Positions 36,507-45,600 are shown, numbered from the stretch's first letter. The stretch: DNA of 64,000 nt from Dietzia timorensis (GCF_001659785.1 NZ_CP015961.1:2542001-2606000), one strand, 5' to 3'. Notes: generated by a model not told the origin, from the sequence alone. A program made the numbers and translations.

Positions 36507-37358
36507 CTACGCGGCGACTACGGCACGCTCGCGCGAAGCGATCCCGCGCAGCGCGTCGATCTTCTTCGCCGCAAGGGTGAGCCCACCGGCGATCGAAGTG
36601 AAGATGATCGCCTGCGCGATGAGCGAGTAGAGGCGGAACTGATAAAGATCGTCGGCGTTGAAGCCCTCCAGGATGATGTGCCCTTCGGCGTCAACGACTG
36701 GCCCCGGGGTTTCGAACGAGGAGCCGCTTCCGGCATTGGCCTCGAGGGAGCCGAGCTGCGGCATGACGGCGTAGATGACGATCATGAGGACGATGACGAC
36801 GCCCGCCGCGGCCCACATCGATCCCGCACCGAGGCGGGCGCGCAGCTTCTGCCGGACGAACACGCCGATGAGCACGGCGACGGCGCTGAGCACGATGAGC
36901 AGCAGGAACAGGCCGGTGCGCGCCTCGATGGTGTCGTCGTTGCCCACTGCCGGCGGGTTGGCCGGGTACTTGAGAGTGGGCAGCAGGTAGAACACGGCGA
37001 ACGCGAGCCCGGAGACGGGCAGCGCGTAGCGCCCAGCGGCGGCGCCGGAGCGGTAGTGCATCCACAATGCGAATATGATGGCGGTGATCCCGCCCAGAGC
37101 GAGACCCAGCACGACCATGCCGGTGCCCGCGCCGAGCCCTTCCTGGATGCTGCGGGTGAACAGTTCGTCTTCCCCGCCGTGCGAGTGTCCGCCCGCCTCG
37201 TGAGTATGTTCGAGGGCTTCCATCGCCTCACTGCGTGCTTCCTCGTAATCGATGGCGCGGCCGATGATCGGTTCGGCCATGACGTACATGAAGATCCAGG
37301 CGATGAAGCCGCCGATGGCGCCGAAAAGAAGACCCCGCAGGGTCAGGATTTTTTCCAT
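36507..37358 (-). CDS. cbtA: Cobalt transporter CbtA
   Basis: A 283-residue membrane protein with about seven helices, starting GLLFGAIGGFIAWIFMYVMA and containing a cytoplasmic or periplasmic histidine cluster HTHEAGGHSHGGEDE (residues 51-65) likely to bind cobalt. CbtA works with CbtB in cobalt uptake for vitamin B12. It follows cbtB by 37 bp and both lie under a cobalamin riboswitch. Confidence 0.9.
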   Translation of the reverse strand: MEKILTLRGLLFGAIGGFIAWIFMYVMAEPIIGRAIDYEEARSEAMEALEHTHEAGGHSHGGEDELFTRSIQEGLGAGTGMVVLGLALGGITAIIFALWMHYRSGAAAGRYALPVSGLAFAVFYLLPTLKYPANPPAVGNDDTIEARTGLFLLLIVLSAVAVLIGVFVRQKLRARLGAGSMWAAAGVVIVLMIVIYAVMPQLGSLEANAGSGSSFETPGPVVDAEGHIILEGFNADDLYQFRLYSLIAQAIIFTSIAGGLTLAAKKIDALRGIASRERAVVAA

Positions 37359-37395
37359 GGAATTGTCTTTCGCTCGTGTATGTCTCGGGGCGTGA

Positions 37396-37638
37396 CTAGT
37401 GGCAGGGGAAGCCTGCGAAGTGGCGCGCGTCGTGGACGTACTCGTGGATGTGGGTGTCGGAGCCGAATACCGACACCGCCCCCTGGTCCACCCCGACGAA
37501 GTAGTACGCGAGGATGCACAGCGCGAACACGCCGATGAGGATGAGCGAAGACTTGACGTCGGTGCGGGCGACGGCGACGTCCTTGGATCCGGCCGAGGCG
37601 GTGGCGCCTTGTGGACCGGTAGAGCTGACTGAGGTCAT
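37396..37638 (-). CDS. cbtB: Cobalt transporter subunit CbtB
   Basis: An 80-residue protein with a single transmembrane helix (LILIGVFALCILAYYFVGVD) and the C-terminal histidine motif HIHEYVHDARHFAGFPCH characteristic of CbtB. The ATG at 37638 stands 10 nt after AAGGAG; another in-frame ATG at 37647 is only one base from it. First gene of the cbtB-cbtA-phosphatase unit controlled by the riboswitch. Confidence 0.92.
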   Translation of the reverse strand: MTSVSSTGPQGATASAGSKDVAVARTDVKSSLILIGVFALCILAYYFVGVDQGAVSVFGSDTHIHEYVHDARHFAGFPCH

Positions 37639-37655
37639 GATCGACATTCTCCTTA

Positions 37656-37770
37656 CCGGGTTACGCGCCCGGAACGTGGATGGGATTCGTTCTCAGGGCA
37701 CCAGCTCTGGCTCGGCCCGTAGGCCTTACAGTGGCGCGACCGCCCTCGATTCGCACGAGGTTCCGGTGCC
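37656..37770 (-). promoter_or_regulatory. Cobalamin riboswitch upstream of cbtB
   Basis: Reading the minus strand from 37770: GGCACCGG, a small stem CCTCG/CGAGG, the invariant core GGCGGTCGCGCCACTGTAA, stem GGCC/GGCC, then the B12-box-like GAGCCAGAGCTGGTGCC closing the P1 helix with GGCACC (37697-37770). Downstream, CCGGG-cgcgtaa-CCCGG (37656-37672) sits 3 nt before the AAGGAG ribosome site of cbtB and probably forms the regulatory hairpin that pairs with the aptamer loop. High cobalamin should reduce cobalt uptake. Confidence 0.88.
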
Positions 37771-37842
37771 TTGAGACTTCTTTAAGTTAGCCCCGGCAAA
37801 AACGAAAGACAATAGGCTTTCCGTTCGGGATACCTTGGCCCA

Positions 37843-38502
37843 ATGAATTCCTCCCCCGGAACATTGACCTTCGGCCGCCCGGCGCCCGGCCAGCCGCTGT
37901 TCGTCGTGGCCGCGCGGGCGGAGGCCACGGCCTTCGACCATGCGCTGCCCGTCCTCGTCACCGGCATCGGCAAGATCCGCTCGGCGGCTGCACTAGCCGC
38001 GTGCCTCGCGTCGTACGAAGCCGCGGGCGGGCTGCCGAGTGCGGTCGTCAATATCGGGACCGCCGGGGCGCTGCGCGGCCACATGCTCGGCGTCCACCGC
38101 GTCGAGACCGTGCTTCTCCACGATTTCTCGCACTTCGCCGTCAGGAAAATCACGGGCATGGACGAGTATCCGCCGCTACACGTAGGCCCGCGCGACGACG
38201 AGGGCTCCGAGGGAAAGCCAGGCGCGGCCACCGCCGCGCCCGGCAACGGTGTCGTGCTCGCAACGGGCGACACCTTTGTCGCCGATTCGGCGATGCGGGA
38301 TGCACTCGCTGAGCACGCGGACCTCGTCGACATGGAGGGCTACGCGATCGCGCAGGTCGCGCACGATTTCGGCGTTCCGGTCGAACTCATCAAGCACGTG
38401 AGCGATGCCGCCGACGAAACCTCCGGGGACGTGTGGGCGGCTCGGGCCGCCGAACTCGCCGAGGAAATCGCAGGCCACGCCCGCTCACGCGCCTCGCGCT
38501 AG
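37843..38502 (+). CDS. Nucleosidase of the purine phosphorylase/MTAN superfamily
   Basis: A 219-residue cytoplasmic protein with the nucleoside phosphorylase fold: NIGTAGALRGH in the substrate pocket, VDMEGYAIAQVA supplying the purine/ribose-binding Met-Glu pair, and HVSDAADET with the catalytic Asp. This fits hydrolysis of adenosine-type nucleosides such as methylthioadenosine or S-adenosylhomocysteine, though substrate is not certain. Divergent from cbtB; its promoter must lie within or near the riboswitch region. Confidence 0.8.
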   Translation: MNSSPGTLTFGRPAPGQPLFVVAARAEATAFDHALPVLVTGIGKIRSAAALAACLASYEAAGGLPSAVVNIGTAGALRGHMLGVHRVETVLLHDFSHFAVRKITGMDEYPPLHVGPRDDEGSEGKPGAATAAPGNGVVLATGDTFVADSAMRDALAEHADLVDMEGYAIAQVAHDFGVPVELIKHVSDAADETSGDVWAARAAELAEEIAGHARSRASR

Positions 38503-38655
38503 ACCGCTCCCCGGGGCGAAATTGCAGCACAGCAATGTGCGCGGGTTCGCCGAGAGCGCACCAAGGCGCGCCGCAGCGGTGGCATCGTGGAAGATAGGGC
38601 GCTCGCAAGCGAAAAGATGCGGGCACCCCTATTACCTCAAGGAGCGTGCACTGCG

Positions 38656-39321
38656 ATGAACCCAGGAAACTATCCAGGCGCGGACGATCCGCGCGGCGGC
38701 CCGAATTTCGGGGGCATGCGGTTCACCGGTATCAGCTTCGGCGGCTTCGGCAACCTCCGCGATTCCGGCGTGCTCGGCGAGCGAGCGCAGCGTTTCCTGC
38801 GCCATTCATGGAAGCTGATTCTAGGCCTTGGTATCACGAGCCTGCTCGCCGGGCTGCTCCTGCTCGTGTGGCCGGGCCAGACCACGCTCGTCGTCGCGCT
38901 GCTGTTCGGCATCTACCTCATCGTCGCAGGACTGGGACAGATCGGCGTCGGTTTCGCGCTTAACTTCTCCACCACTGCGAAGGTGCTCACCATCGCGGCT
39001 GGCGCGCTCTCGCTCATCGCCGGGATCCTCTGCGTGGCCAATGGCGACATGGCGATCAGCCTGCTCGGTGCGTTCCTCGGCGTCATCTGGCTGTTGTTCG
39101 GCATCGCCCGCCTCGCGACACTCCCCCGCCCCGGCTTTACCGGCCGCACCACGGCCCTCGTCTCGGGAATCGCCTCGCTCATTGGCGGCCTCGTACTGCT
39201 GGTCAGCCCGATCGGTTCGGTGCTCGTACTCGCCATGGTCACCGGCGCCTTCATGATCGCGTTCGGCGTACTCGCCATCGTCCAGGCGAACGCGCTGCGC
39301 AAGTCGCTACAACGCTTCTAG
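38656..39321 (+). CDS. HdeD-family membrane protein
   Basis: A 221-residue protein with six transmembrane helices arranged as three pairs, typical of the HdeD family (DUF308), such as LILGLGITSLLAGLLLLVWP and LIAGILCVANGDMAISLLGA. The soluble N-terminus is Gly/Pro-rich. Start chosen at ATG 38656 (AAGGAG 11 nt upstream). HdeD proteins are linked to acid or membrane stress; the exact role is unknown. It lies 153 bp after the nucleosidase gene and converges with rplE. Confidence 0.8.
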   Translation: MNPGNYPGADDPRGGPNFGGMRFTGISFGGFGNLRDSGVLGERAQRFLRHSWKLILGLGITSLLAGLLLLVWPGQTTLVVALLFGIYLIVAGLGQIGVGFALNFSTTAKVLTIAAGALSLIAGILCVANGDMAISLLGAFLGVIWLLFGIARLATLPRPGFTGRTTALVSGIASLIGGLVLLVSPIGSVLVLAMVTGAFMIAFGVLAIVQANALRKSLQRF

Positions 39322-39354
39322 CCGAGCGGGCACAGGGTCCGCCCGGAAAAAAGA

Positions 39355-39401
39355 AACTCCGCCGTCATACCCGAAACAAATCCCGGTATGACGGCGGAGT
39401 T
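39355..39401 (-). terminator. Rho-independent terminator of the rplN-rplX-rplE operon
   Basis: A perfect 17-bp stem: AACTCCGCCGTCATACC (39355-39371) and GGTATGACGGCGGAGTT (39385-39401) with a 13-nt loop. On the minus strand it is followed by TTTCTTTTTTCC, an ideal U-tract, 34 bp after the rplE stop. In the plus direction it may also serve the HdeD gene. Confidence 0.92.
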
Positions 39402-39434
39402 CGCTTTACGCTCGGACCGTGCCGAGGCGCCTTC

Positions 39435-39998
39435 TTACTTCTCCTTGAAGGGGAAGCCGATGTGGCGCAGGAGGGCGCGGCCCTCGTCGTTGTTCGTCGC
39501 GGTGGTCACGACGGTGATGTCCATGCCGCGGGGTCGATCGATCTTGTCGATGTCGATCTCGTGGAACATGGACTGCTCGGTGAGGCCGAAGGTGTAGTTA
39601 CCGTGGCCGTCGAACTGCTTGCCCGAGAGTCCGCGGAAGTCGCGGATGCGGGGAAGCGCGACCGTGGTGAGACGGTCGAGGAATTCCCACATGCGGTCGC
39701 CACGCAGGGTGACGCGCACACCGATCGGCATGCCCTCGCGCAGCTTGAACTGTGCGATCGACTTGCGGGCGCGGCGGATCTCCGGCTTCTGACCCGTGAT
39801 GAGGGTCAGGTCGTTGATCGCGCCGTTGATGAGCTTGGCATCGCGGGCGGCGTCGCCGACGCCCATGTTGACGACGACCTTCGTGATACCGGGAACCTGC
39901 ATCACGTTGGTGTAGGAGAACTCGTCCTGCAACTTCGTGCGGATCTCGTTCTTGTACTGCGTCTTCAGACGCGGGATGTACTTTTCGGGAGCGGTCAT
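39435..39998 (-). CDS. rplE: 50S ribosomal protein L5
   Basis: A 187-residue 5S rRNA-binding protein at the central protuberance, with [20 protein letters not shown] and the diagnostic [20 protein letters not shown]. In most bacteria rpsN and rpsH follow; here the operon ends in a terminator 34 bp downstream and rpsH is 5.2 kb away. It starts 3 bp after rplX. Confidence 0.98.
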   Translation of the reverse strand: MTAPEKYIPRLKTQYKNEIRTKLQDEFSYTNVMQVPGITKVVVNMGVGDAARDAKLINGAINDLTLITGQKPEIRRARKSIAQFKLREGMPIGVRVTLRGDRMWEFLDRLTTVALPRIRDFRGLSGKQFDGHGNYTFGLTEQSMFHEIDIDKIDRPRGMDITVVTTATNNDEGRALLRHIGFPFKEK

Positions 39999-40001
39999 GG
40001 C

Positions 40002-40316
40002 TTACAGGTCCTTCCCGGTCTTGCGCGAGATACGGACACGCTTGCCGTTCTCGTCGGTGCGGGTGCCAACACGGGTCGGGGTACCGTCGGCGTCCACGAC
40101 CATCACGTTCGAGACGTGGATCGGGGCCTCCTGGGTAACGATGCCGCCCGAGGATGCGCCGCGCTCTGCTGCAGAGTCGGCGACGTGCTTCTTGATGCGG
40201 TTAACGCCCTCGACGAGGACACGCTCGGCCTTCGGGTAGGCTTCGATGACCTTGCCCTTGGCACCCTTGTCCTTGCCGGAGATAACCAGCACGGTGTCTC
40301 CCTTATGTACCTTCAT
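40002..40316 (-). CDS. rplX: 50S ribosomal protein L24
   Basis: A 104-residue assembly-initiator protein of the 50S subunit with the KOW motif near the N-terminus ([20 protein letters not shown]). Its ATG shares one base with the rplN stop (TAATG). Confidence 0.98.
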   Translation of the reverse strand: MKVHKGDTVLVISGKDKGAKGKVIEAYPKAERVLVEGVNRIKKHVADSAAERGASSGGIVTQEAPIHVSNVMVVDADGTPTRVGTRTDENGKRVRISRKTGKDL

Positions 40317-40684
40317 TAGAGCACCTCCGGAGCAAGCGAGACGATCTTCATGAAGCGCTTCTCGCGCAGCTCGCGGGCCACGGGGCCGAAGATGCGCGTT
40401 CCTCGCGGATCGTTGTCGTTCTTGATGATGACGGCGGCGTTTTCGTCGAACTTGATGTACGAACCATCGTTGCGGCGGCGCTCCTTGGCGGTGCGCACGA
40501 TAACGGCCTTGACGATGTCGCCCTTCTTGACGTTGCCGCCGGGGATGGCGTCCTTGACAGTGGCGACGATGACGTCACCAATGCCTGCGTAGCGGCGCTT
40601 CGAGCCACCGAGGACACGGATGCAGAGGATTTCCTTCGCACCGGTGTTATCGGCGATCTTCAGCCGCGATTCTTGCTGAATCAC
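40316..40684 (-). CDS. rplN: 50S ribosomal protein L14
   Basis: A 122-residue core 50S protein ([40 protein letters not shown]). Start is GTG with AGGAG 8 nt upstream. First gene of a three-gene operon with its own promoter about 90 bp upstream, since rpsQ, its usual neighbour, is 5 kb away. Confidence 0.98.
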   Translation of the reverse strand: MIQQESRLKIADNTGAKEILCIRVLGGSKRRYAGIGDVIVATVKDAIPGGNVKKGDIVKAVIVRTAKERRRNDGSYIKFDENAAVIIKNDNDPRGTRIFGPVARELREKRFMKIVSLAPEVL

Positions 40685-40774
40685 TGGAGATACTCCTGAC
40701 TGACCTAGCTATATGGAATGTGCACCGGATTACCGACCCGAGTACACGCGGTCATTGCCGCCTGCGGACACACC

Positions 40775-40804
40775 TGTATAGGGACGCCGCAGACAACTTC
40801 TCAA
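40775..40804 (-). promoter_or_regulatory. Candidate promoter of rplN-rplX-rplE
   Basis: On the minus strand TTGAGA (40804-40799) and TATACA (40780-40775) are separated by 18 bp, a good sigma-70-type pair. Transcription would start about 85 nt before the rplN GTG. CTGCGG and CCGCAG flank the -10 as an inverted repeat. Confidence 0.6.
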
Positions 40805-40948
40805 TATTAGGGCCCGCGGGGGTGGATCCCCAAATCGATGCGGCCTTTTCGGCGATTACGGGTTAGTCTCCAAAGAACACGTTTTAATAACGATTTAATT
40901 GTTGACAGTTATCTCGTTCATGTCAGTCGCGAAAGGTTACCTCGGATA

Positions 40949-42367
40949 ATGGCTCGAACCGCCCGCAAGTCCATGGCCCGAACTTTAGGAACATCTCTAC
41001 TAGCCACGGCAGCGATCGGTGCTCTCGTCGCGACGACCGCCGGCGCATTGGGCGTATCCGAGGCCTCGGCACAGTCGAGCAATTCGGGAGATTCGCTCAA
41101 CCTCCCGCCGCTGAGTTCCGGTCCCGCGGGGTCGGTCGAGTCCGCCGAGACCATTGCCCGGTCCAGCCTTGGTCTGATCGCCAACGGTTCCCTGCTCAAT
41201 TCCGACGCGCCGACCCTTGCTCCCCTGTCGACCGGCGTCGCACCGCTGAGCACCGCGTCGATGTCAGGTCCCGCCGGCAGCCTCGTCACCCCCGCACTCA
41301 TGGGTTCGACGCTCGCGATGTCGCTCATCCCCGTCGGTTCGCTCGCCTCGGGCACCCAGATCCTCGGCACCCTTCTCGGCCCGGACGCCGTGACCCGCGG
41401 CGTCGGCTCGCTCACTGGCCCCGGTTACGCCGTGCCGAAGCCGAACCCGGACATCACCGAGACCAAGGTAGTGAGAAAGAAGACCGAGTCGAATCCCAAC
41501 GTGCGTGACGGCCTCGAGGTCTGGACTGTGTCGTCGGCGAAAATGCAGCGCGAGGTCGATGTCGAGGTCTACCTCCCCACCGACGAGTCCAAGCAGCAGG
41601 ACGCCAACGTCCTCTATTACCTCGACGGCGTCGACACGCTCAATCCCTCGGGCTTCCGCACGCTGACCAGCGGCCCGAACCGGGTGCGCGACGCCAACGT
41701 CATCGGCGTCGCGCCGACCGGCGCACCCGGTTCGAACTGGACCGAGTGGAATCAAGACGACCCGCACCTGGGCCGGAACAAGTGGGACACCTTCCTCACC
41801 GAGGAGTTCCCTCAAATCCTCGACGAGGAGGTCGGTAAGAACGAGGACCGCAAGTACGGCGTGACCGGTGTATCCATGGGCGCCGGTTCCGCGCTGCAGG
41901 TCGCCGCTGCCAAGCCGGGCTTCTTCGCCACGGCCGGCGGCGTGTCCGGCTGCTATAGCACCACGAGCGACCTCGGGTACGAGACGCTCCGACTGAGCAT
42001 CGAGACCCGCGGAGGCAACATGACGAACATGTGGGGCCCCCGTAACGCGCCGGAGTGGCAGGCCCGCAACCTCCCGGACCACCCCGAGAAGCTGCAGGGC
42101 ACGAAGGTCTTCATGTCCGCGGCAACCGGCGCCATCGGCGCCGAGGACGCCAAGCGATACGGCAGTGATCCCGGCGTGCTGTTCTCCGGCTATGTGCTCG
42201 AGGCCGGCACTCGCGAATGCACCAACCAGATGGACTCGGCCCTCAAGGGTGCGGGCGTGGAGCACGAGACATTCCTCATGCCGACCGGGGTGCACAACTG
42301 GTCGACGTTTACCCCCGGCTTCGATAAGGCGATGGACTACATGCTTCCGGAGCTCGCCCAGCCGTAG
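40949..42367 (+). CDS. Secreted mycolyltransferase (antigen 85 / Cmt type)
   Basis: A 472-residue alpha/beta-hydrolase esterase that moves mycolic acids onto trehalose and arabinogalactan in the outer envelope. Signal peptide of about 41 residues (ALVATTAGALGVSEASA, then QS). A ~100-residue Ser/Leu-rich spacer precedes the catalytic domain. Nucleophile Ser309 lies in GVSMGAGSAL; the catalytic His is in TGVHNWSTF; LYYLDGVDTLNP marks the oxyanion region. The upstream stretch is AT-rich with a possible TTAGTC-16-TAATAA promoter. This gene marks the host as a mycolate-producing actinobacterium. Confidence 0.93.
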   Translation: MARTARKSMARTLGTSLLATAAIGALVATTAGALGVSEASAQSSNSGDSLNLPPLSSGPAGSVESAETIARSSLGLIANGSLLNSDAPTLAPLSTGVAPLSTASMSGPAGSLVTPALMGSTLAMSLIPVGSLASGTQILGTLLGPDAVTRGVGSLTGPGYAVPKPNPDITETKVVRKKTESNPNVRDGLEVWTVSSAKMQREVDVEVYLPTDESKQQDANVLYYLDGVDTLNPSGFRTLTSGPNRVRDANVIGVAPTGAPGSNWTEWNQDDPHLGRNKWDTFLTEEFPQILDEEVGKNEDRKYGVTGVSMGAGSALQVAAAKPGFFATAGGVSGCYSTTSDLGYETLRLSIETRGGNMTNMWGPRNAPEWQARNLPDHPEKLQGTKVFMSAATGAIGAEDAKRYGSDPGVLFSGYVLEAGTRECTNQMDSALKGAGVEHETFLMPTGVHNWSTFTPGFDKAMDYMLPELAQP

Positions 42368-42390
42368 TTCTCAGCACCGAGCGTCAAGAC

Positions 42391-42428
42391 GAAAGCCGCC
42401 GCCCGCAAAAAAGTGGGCGGCGGCTTTC
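42391..42428. terminator. Bidirectional terminator between the mycolyltransferase and poxB genes
   Basis: GAAAGCCGCCGCCC (42391-42404) and GGGCGGCGGCTTTC (42415-42428) form a perfect 14-bp stem with a 10-nt A-rich loop, centred in the 81-bp gap between two convergent genes. T-rich sequence (GTTGCTGTTG) follows on the plus strand. Confidence 0.8.
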
Positions 42429-42448
42429 GTTGCTGTTGCGGGTGAATG

Positions 42449-44200
42449 TCACCGGCGGAACGTCGAGGGGCGCGGCACGTTGCGGAGGTTCGAGCGGGCC
42501 AAGTCGATCATCCGGCCGACGCCGCCTTCGAGGACGGTGCGGGAGGCGGCGCGGGCGAAGCCGCTGACTTGCTCGAGGGAGATCTCCGGCGGGATGGACA
42601 GCGCGTTCGGGTCGGTGACGACGTCGACGACCGCCGGGCCATCGTGGGCGAGGGCCTTTTTGATGGCGGGGCGGATCTCGTCCGGCCGGGTGACACGGAA
42701 CGATTCGATGCCGCAGGCCTTGGCGATTGCCGCGAAATCCACCTCCGAGTGGTCGGTGCCCCTGTCCGGGAAGCCCTCCACGAGCATTTCGAGCTTGACC
42801 ATGCCGAGCGAGGAGTTGTTGAACACGACCGCCTTGAGGGGCAACTCGTGGAGCGACACGGTGAGTAGCTCGCCGAGCAGCATCGAGAGCCCGCCGTCAC
42901 CGCACATGGCCACGACCTGCCGGTTGCGATCGGCCGCCTGTGCACCGATGGCCTGGGGAAGGGCGTTCGCCATGGTCCCGTGGCGTAGGGAGGCGAGCAG
43001 CGCACGACCGGGACCCGGGGTGATGTAGCGGGCGTGCCATACGTTGCACATCCCGGTGTCCGCGGTGAACACGGCGTCTTGCGATGCCTCTTCGTCGAGG
43101 ATCCGGGCGACGTACTCCGGGTGGATCGGCACCATGTCCTCTACGTTTGTCGTGTACGCCTCGATCACGTGCTCGAGGTTGGATGCGTGCTTCTTCAGCA
43201 TCGCATCGAGGAAGGACGAATCGTCCTTCGCGTCGAGGAGCGGGAGAAGCGCGTCGATGGTGGCGCCGACATCGCCGTGGACCGGAAAATCGACCTTCGT
43301 TCGGCGCCCGATGTGCGCTCCGTTGATGTCGACCTGCGCGGTCGGGATGCTCGGCAGGAACTCGTTGTATGGGAAATCGGTGCCCAGAAGGATGAGGAGC
43401 TCGGCTTCGTCGAACGCCTCGTCGCAGGCGCCGTAGCCGAGAAGACCGGACATTCCGACGTCATACTTATTGTCGTATTGCAGGTACTGTTTACCGCCAT
43501 AGGCGTGGCCGACCGGAGACTTGATCTTCTCCGCGAGCGCGTAGACCTGCGCGCACGCGTCCTTGCAGCCGGCGCCGCCGAACAGCGTGATCTTCCGGGC
43601 GCCGTTGATGGCGTCGGCGAGAGCGTGAAGCTCCGGGTCCGCCGGGACCGCGAGCGGCACCGAGGTGGTGTAGCGGGAGCGAAGCTGGGGTTCGTCGTGC
43701 GCGGGTTCCTTGGCGAGGTCGCCGGGGATGACGACGACGGACACCCCTCCACCGGCGAGCGTCGATTGCAACGCGTTGTGGAGGATTCTCGCTCCCTGCT
43801 GCGCCGAGTTGACCATCTCGCAGTATCCCGAGCACTCCTGGAACAGTGCCTCCGGGTGGGTTTCCTGGAAGAACTGGGAGCCGATCTGCAGGCTGGGGAT
43901 GTGCGAGGCGATGGCGAGGACCTTGGCCCCGTTGCGATGCGAATCGTAGAGGCCCTGCACGAAGTGCGTGTTGCCGGGTCCGCACGAGGCGGCGCAGACG
44001 GCGAGCTTCCCGGTGACCAGTGATTCGGCTCCGGCCGCGAAGGCTGCGGCTTCCTCATTGCGCACGTGCACCCACGTGATCGAGGAATCGGCAAGTGCGT
44101 CGACGATCGGGTTGAGGCTGTCGCCGACGATCCCGAAAATCCTCTCGACCCCCTGTGCTTCGAGAGTCTCGACGAGCTGCTTGGCGTAGGTCTTGGCCAT
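42449..44200 (-). CDS. poxB: Pyruvate:quinone oxidoreductase (pyruvate dehydrogenase, quinone)
   Basis: A 583-residue peripheral membrane flavoenzyme converting pyruvate to acetate and CO2 with electrons passed to menaquinone. The thiamine-diphosphate fold is complete: activating Glu in VHVRNEEAAAF, FAD-binding middle domain, and GDGGLSMLLGELLTVSLHEL ... FNN as the ThDP/Mg2+ motif. The C-terminal segment after residue ~540 corresponds to the lipid-binding tail. Length and order match corynebacterial Pqo/PoxB rather than acetolactate synthase. Confidence 0.92.
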   Translation of the reverse strand: MAKTYAKQLVETLEAQGVERIFGIVGDSLNPIVDALADSSITWVHVRNEEAAAFAAGAESLVTGKLAVCAASCGPGNTHFVQGLYDSHRNGAKVLAIASHIPSLQIGSQFFQETHPEALFQECSGYCEMVNSAQQGARILHNALQSTLAGGGVSVVVIPGDLAKEPAHDEPQLRSRYTTSVPLAVPADPELHALADAINGARKITLFGGAGCKDACAQVYALAEKIKSPVGHAYGGKQYLQYDNKYDVGMSGLLGYGACDEAFDEAELLILLGTDFPYNEFLPSIPTAQVDINGAHIGRRTKVDFPVHGDVGATIDALLPLLDAKDDSSFLDAMLKKHASNLEHVIEAYTTNVEDMVPIHPEYVARILDEEASQDAVFTADTGMCNVWHARYITPGPGRALLASLRHGTMANALPQAIGAQAADRNRQVVAMCGDGGLSMLLGELLTVSLHELPLKAVVFNNSSLGMVKLEMLVEGFPDRGTDHSEVDFAAIAKACGIESFRVTRPDEIRPAIKKALAHDGPAVVDVVTDPNALSIPPEISLEQVSGFARAASRTVLEGGVGRMIDLARSNLRNVPRPSTFRR

Positions 44201-44277
44201 AGGAGTCCTTCCGGAAGCGTTCGTCGTGCCGCGGCGGCCGGAGCTGCGCCGCAGCTAGGTCTGACCCCAACGTACGC

Positions 44278-45012
44278 CTACTGCGCGAGATGCAGGAGGA
44301 ACTCGATCGCGCCCGAGTCCTCAACCTCGACGAAGCCGAGGTTCGGGGCGTCTAGGCCGAAGTCGGCCCACGTGATGGGCACTGTGCCTGCGACCTCGAG
44401 CCGACCGTTTCGCGAAGCTACTTCTAGCGTCGCCATCACGGGTCGGGTCTCCGCGCCGAGAGTGAGATCTCCGGACACATCGATGGTGGACGGCGATTCA
44501 CCGACCGCGCCAAGGTCGATCGGTTCGGTGATCGTGAACGTCGAAACCGGGTGCTCCTCGACATCGAGTGCGTCGCGGAAGTACGCGTCCCGGCGGCCAT
44601 TGTCGGTGGCGACGGTGGCCATGTCGACCTCGATGGTGGCGTCGGAAACGGCCTCGCCTGCGACGCTGGCCTGGCCGGTCACTTCTTGGGTGCGGCCCAC
44701 GACCGTCACCGGTTCTCCGCGCAGGATCTCGTCCACCCGGTAGCCGGCGTATGACTCCGGCCCGACCGTCCACTCCCCTTCGGCGACATCGACGCCCTCT
44801 CCACTGCCGCTATCTCCGCCCGTTCGGTCTTGTATTTCGCCCGCGAGAGTGGGCGCGGCCTCGTCCGAGGACGCGAAGTTCGAGTACACGCGGGGCCCGA
44901 CCATGAGGGCCGCGACGAGGAGAATGATTGCGAGCAGAGCGGCGACGGCCCACCGCTTGCCCTTCCTGGGCCCCCGTACCTCGGCGCGGTCGGTAACAGG
45001 AGATTCGGGCAT
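44278..45012 (-). CDS. Membrane-anchored YceI-domain protein
   Basis: A 244-residue protein: basic N-terminus, one transmembrane helix (WAVAALLAIILLVAALMVGP, residues ~21-40), a Gly/Ser-rich linker, then a YceI-type lipocalin-like barrel that binds isoprenoid-like ligands (AYFRDALDVEEHPVSTFTI, TLGAETRPVMATLEV and the WADFGLDAPNLGFV end). It should face the periplasm side of the membrane. ATG at 45012 has GGAAG upstream. It lies 77 bp upstream of nothing shared with poxB beyond strand; co-transcription with poxB is unlikely as it is downstream of it. Confidence 0.85.
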   Translation of the reverse strand: MPESPVTDRAEVRGPRKGKRWAVAALLAIILLVAALMVGPRVYSNFASSDEAAPTLAGEIQDRTGGDSGSGEGVDVAEGEWTVGPESYAGYRVDEILRGEPVTVVGRTQEVTGQASVAGEAVSDATIEVDMATVATDNGRRDAYFRDALDVEEHPVSTFTITEPIDLGAVGESPSTIDVSGDLTLGAETRPVMATLEVASRNGRLEVAGTVPITWADFGLDAPNLGFVEVEDSGAIEFLLHLAQ

Positions 45013-45186
45013 GTCGGCTTCCGTTCTGTTGACGAGACTCCAACATACCAAGCGTGCCCTAAGTAGCCATGCCACCTGAACGAAAGTAGGTGGATCTACT
45101 GGGGGTCGACTGAGGAGCCTCGCTATTTGGGATGCGGAAGCGGATCATGGAAGTACACCTTCCGGCTAGTGAAAAGGGAGGACCGG

Positions 45187-45546
45187 ATGAACACCACGAA
45201 TTACGTCGCCCGAGTGGACGTGTACACCCCTCGCGATGAGAACGAGTTGGTCGTCATCGCGATCGAGGCGGAAAGCGCTGATCGCTCGTTCGAAATCCGC
45301 GCGCCGTACGAGTCCGTCTCCGATTACGTCGTCGTGAACACCGACGGCGTGGTCGTCGAAGGTGGAATCGCGGCCTTCGGGCTTGACGACCGAACGCTCA
45401 CCTTCGAATTCTCCAGTGCCGCGGCCGGCGAACTCGGCTTGCCGCAGTCGGTGGCCCTCGAGGTCGACGGTACTGAGGAAGAGATCGCCTCGGCGAGCAC
45501 CTGGATCACCGAAATGCTCGAGGACGTCGAAGCGCGAACGGCGTGA
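45187..45546 (+). CDS. Unknown 119-residue soluble protein
   Basis: A small acidic protein without signal or membrane segments, starting at the ATG preceded by GGGAGG. The sequence (RVDVYTPRDENELVVIAIEA, YESVSDYVVVNTDGVVVEGG, WITEMLEDVEARTA) suggests a beta-rich fold ending in a helix. No family was recognised. It is divergent from the YceI gene and converges with rpsQ across a terminator. Strong ribosome site and normal codon use support it as a real gene. Confidence 0.6.
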   Translation: MNTTNYVARVDVYTPRDENELVVIAIEAESADRSFEIRAPYESVSDYVVVNTDGVVVEGGIAAFGLDDRTLTFEFSSAAAGELGLPQSVALEVDGTEEEIASASTWITEMLEDVEARTA

Positions 45547-45559
45547 GGTCATAAGAAAA

Positions 45560-45600
45560 GCTCCCCCCGGCGTCATCACATTGATGACGGCGGAGGGAGC
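45560..45600 (-). terminator. Terminator of the S10 operon after rpsQ
   Basis: GCTCCC...CGTCAT and ATGACG...GGGAGC arms (45560-45600) form a ~17-bp stem with few mismatches around a cacattg loop. On the minus strand it is followed by TTTTCTTATG, a U-tract, 41 bp after the rpsQ stop. Confidence 0.85.

Noticed and set aside
39355-39401. Possible mobile-element end or repeat pair
   Set aside because: The long perfect stem has a U-tract on the minus strand right after rplE, so it is a terminator; no transposase is near.
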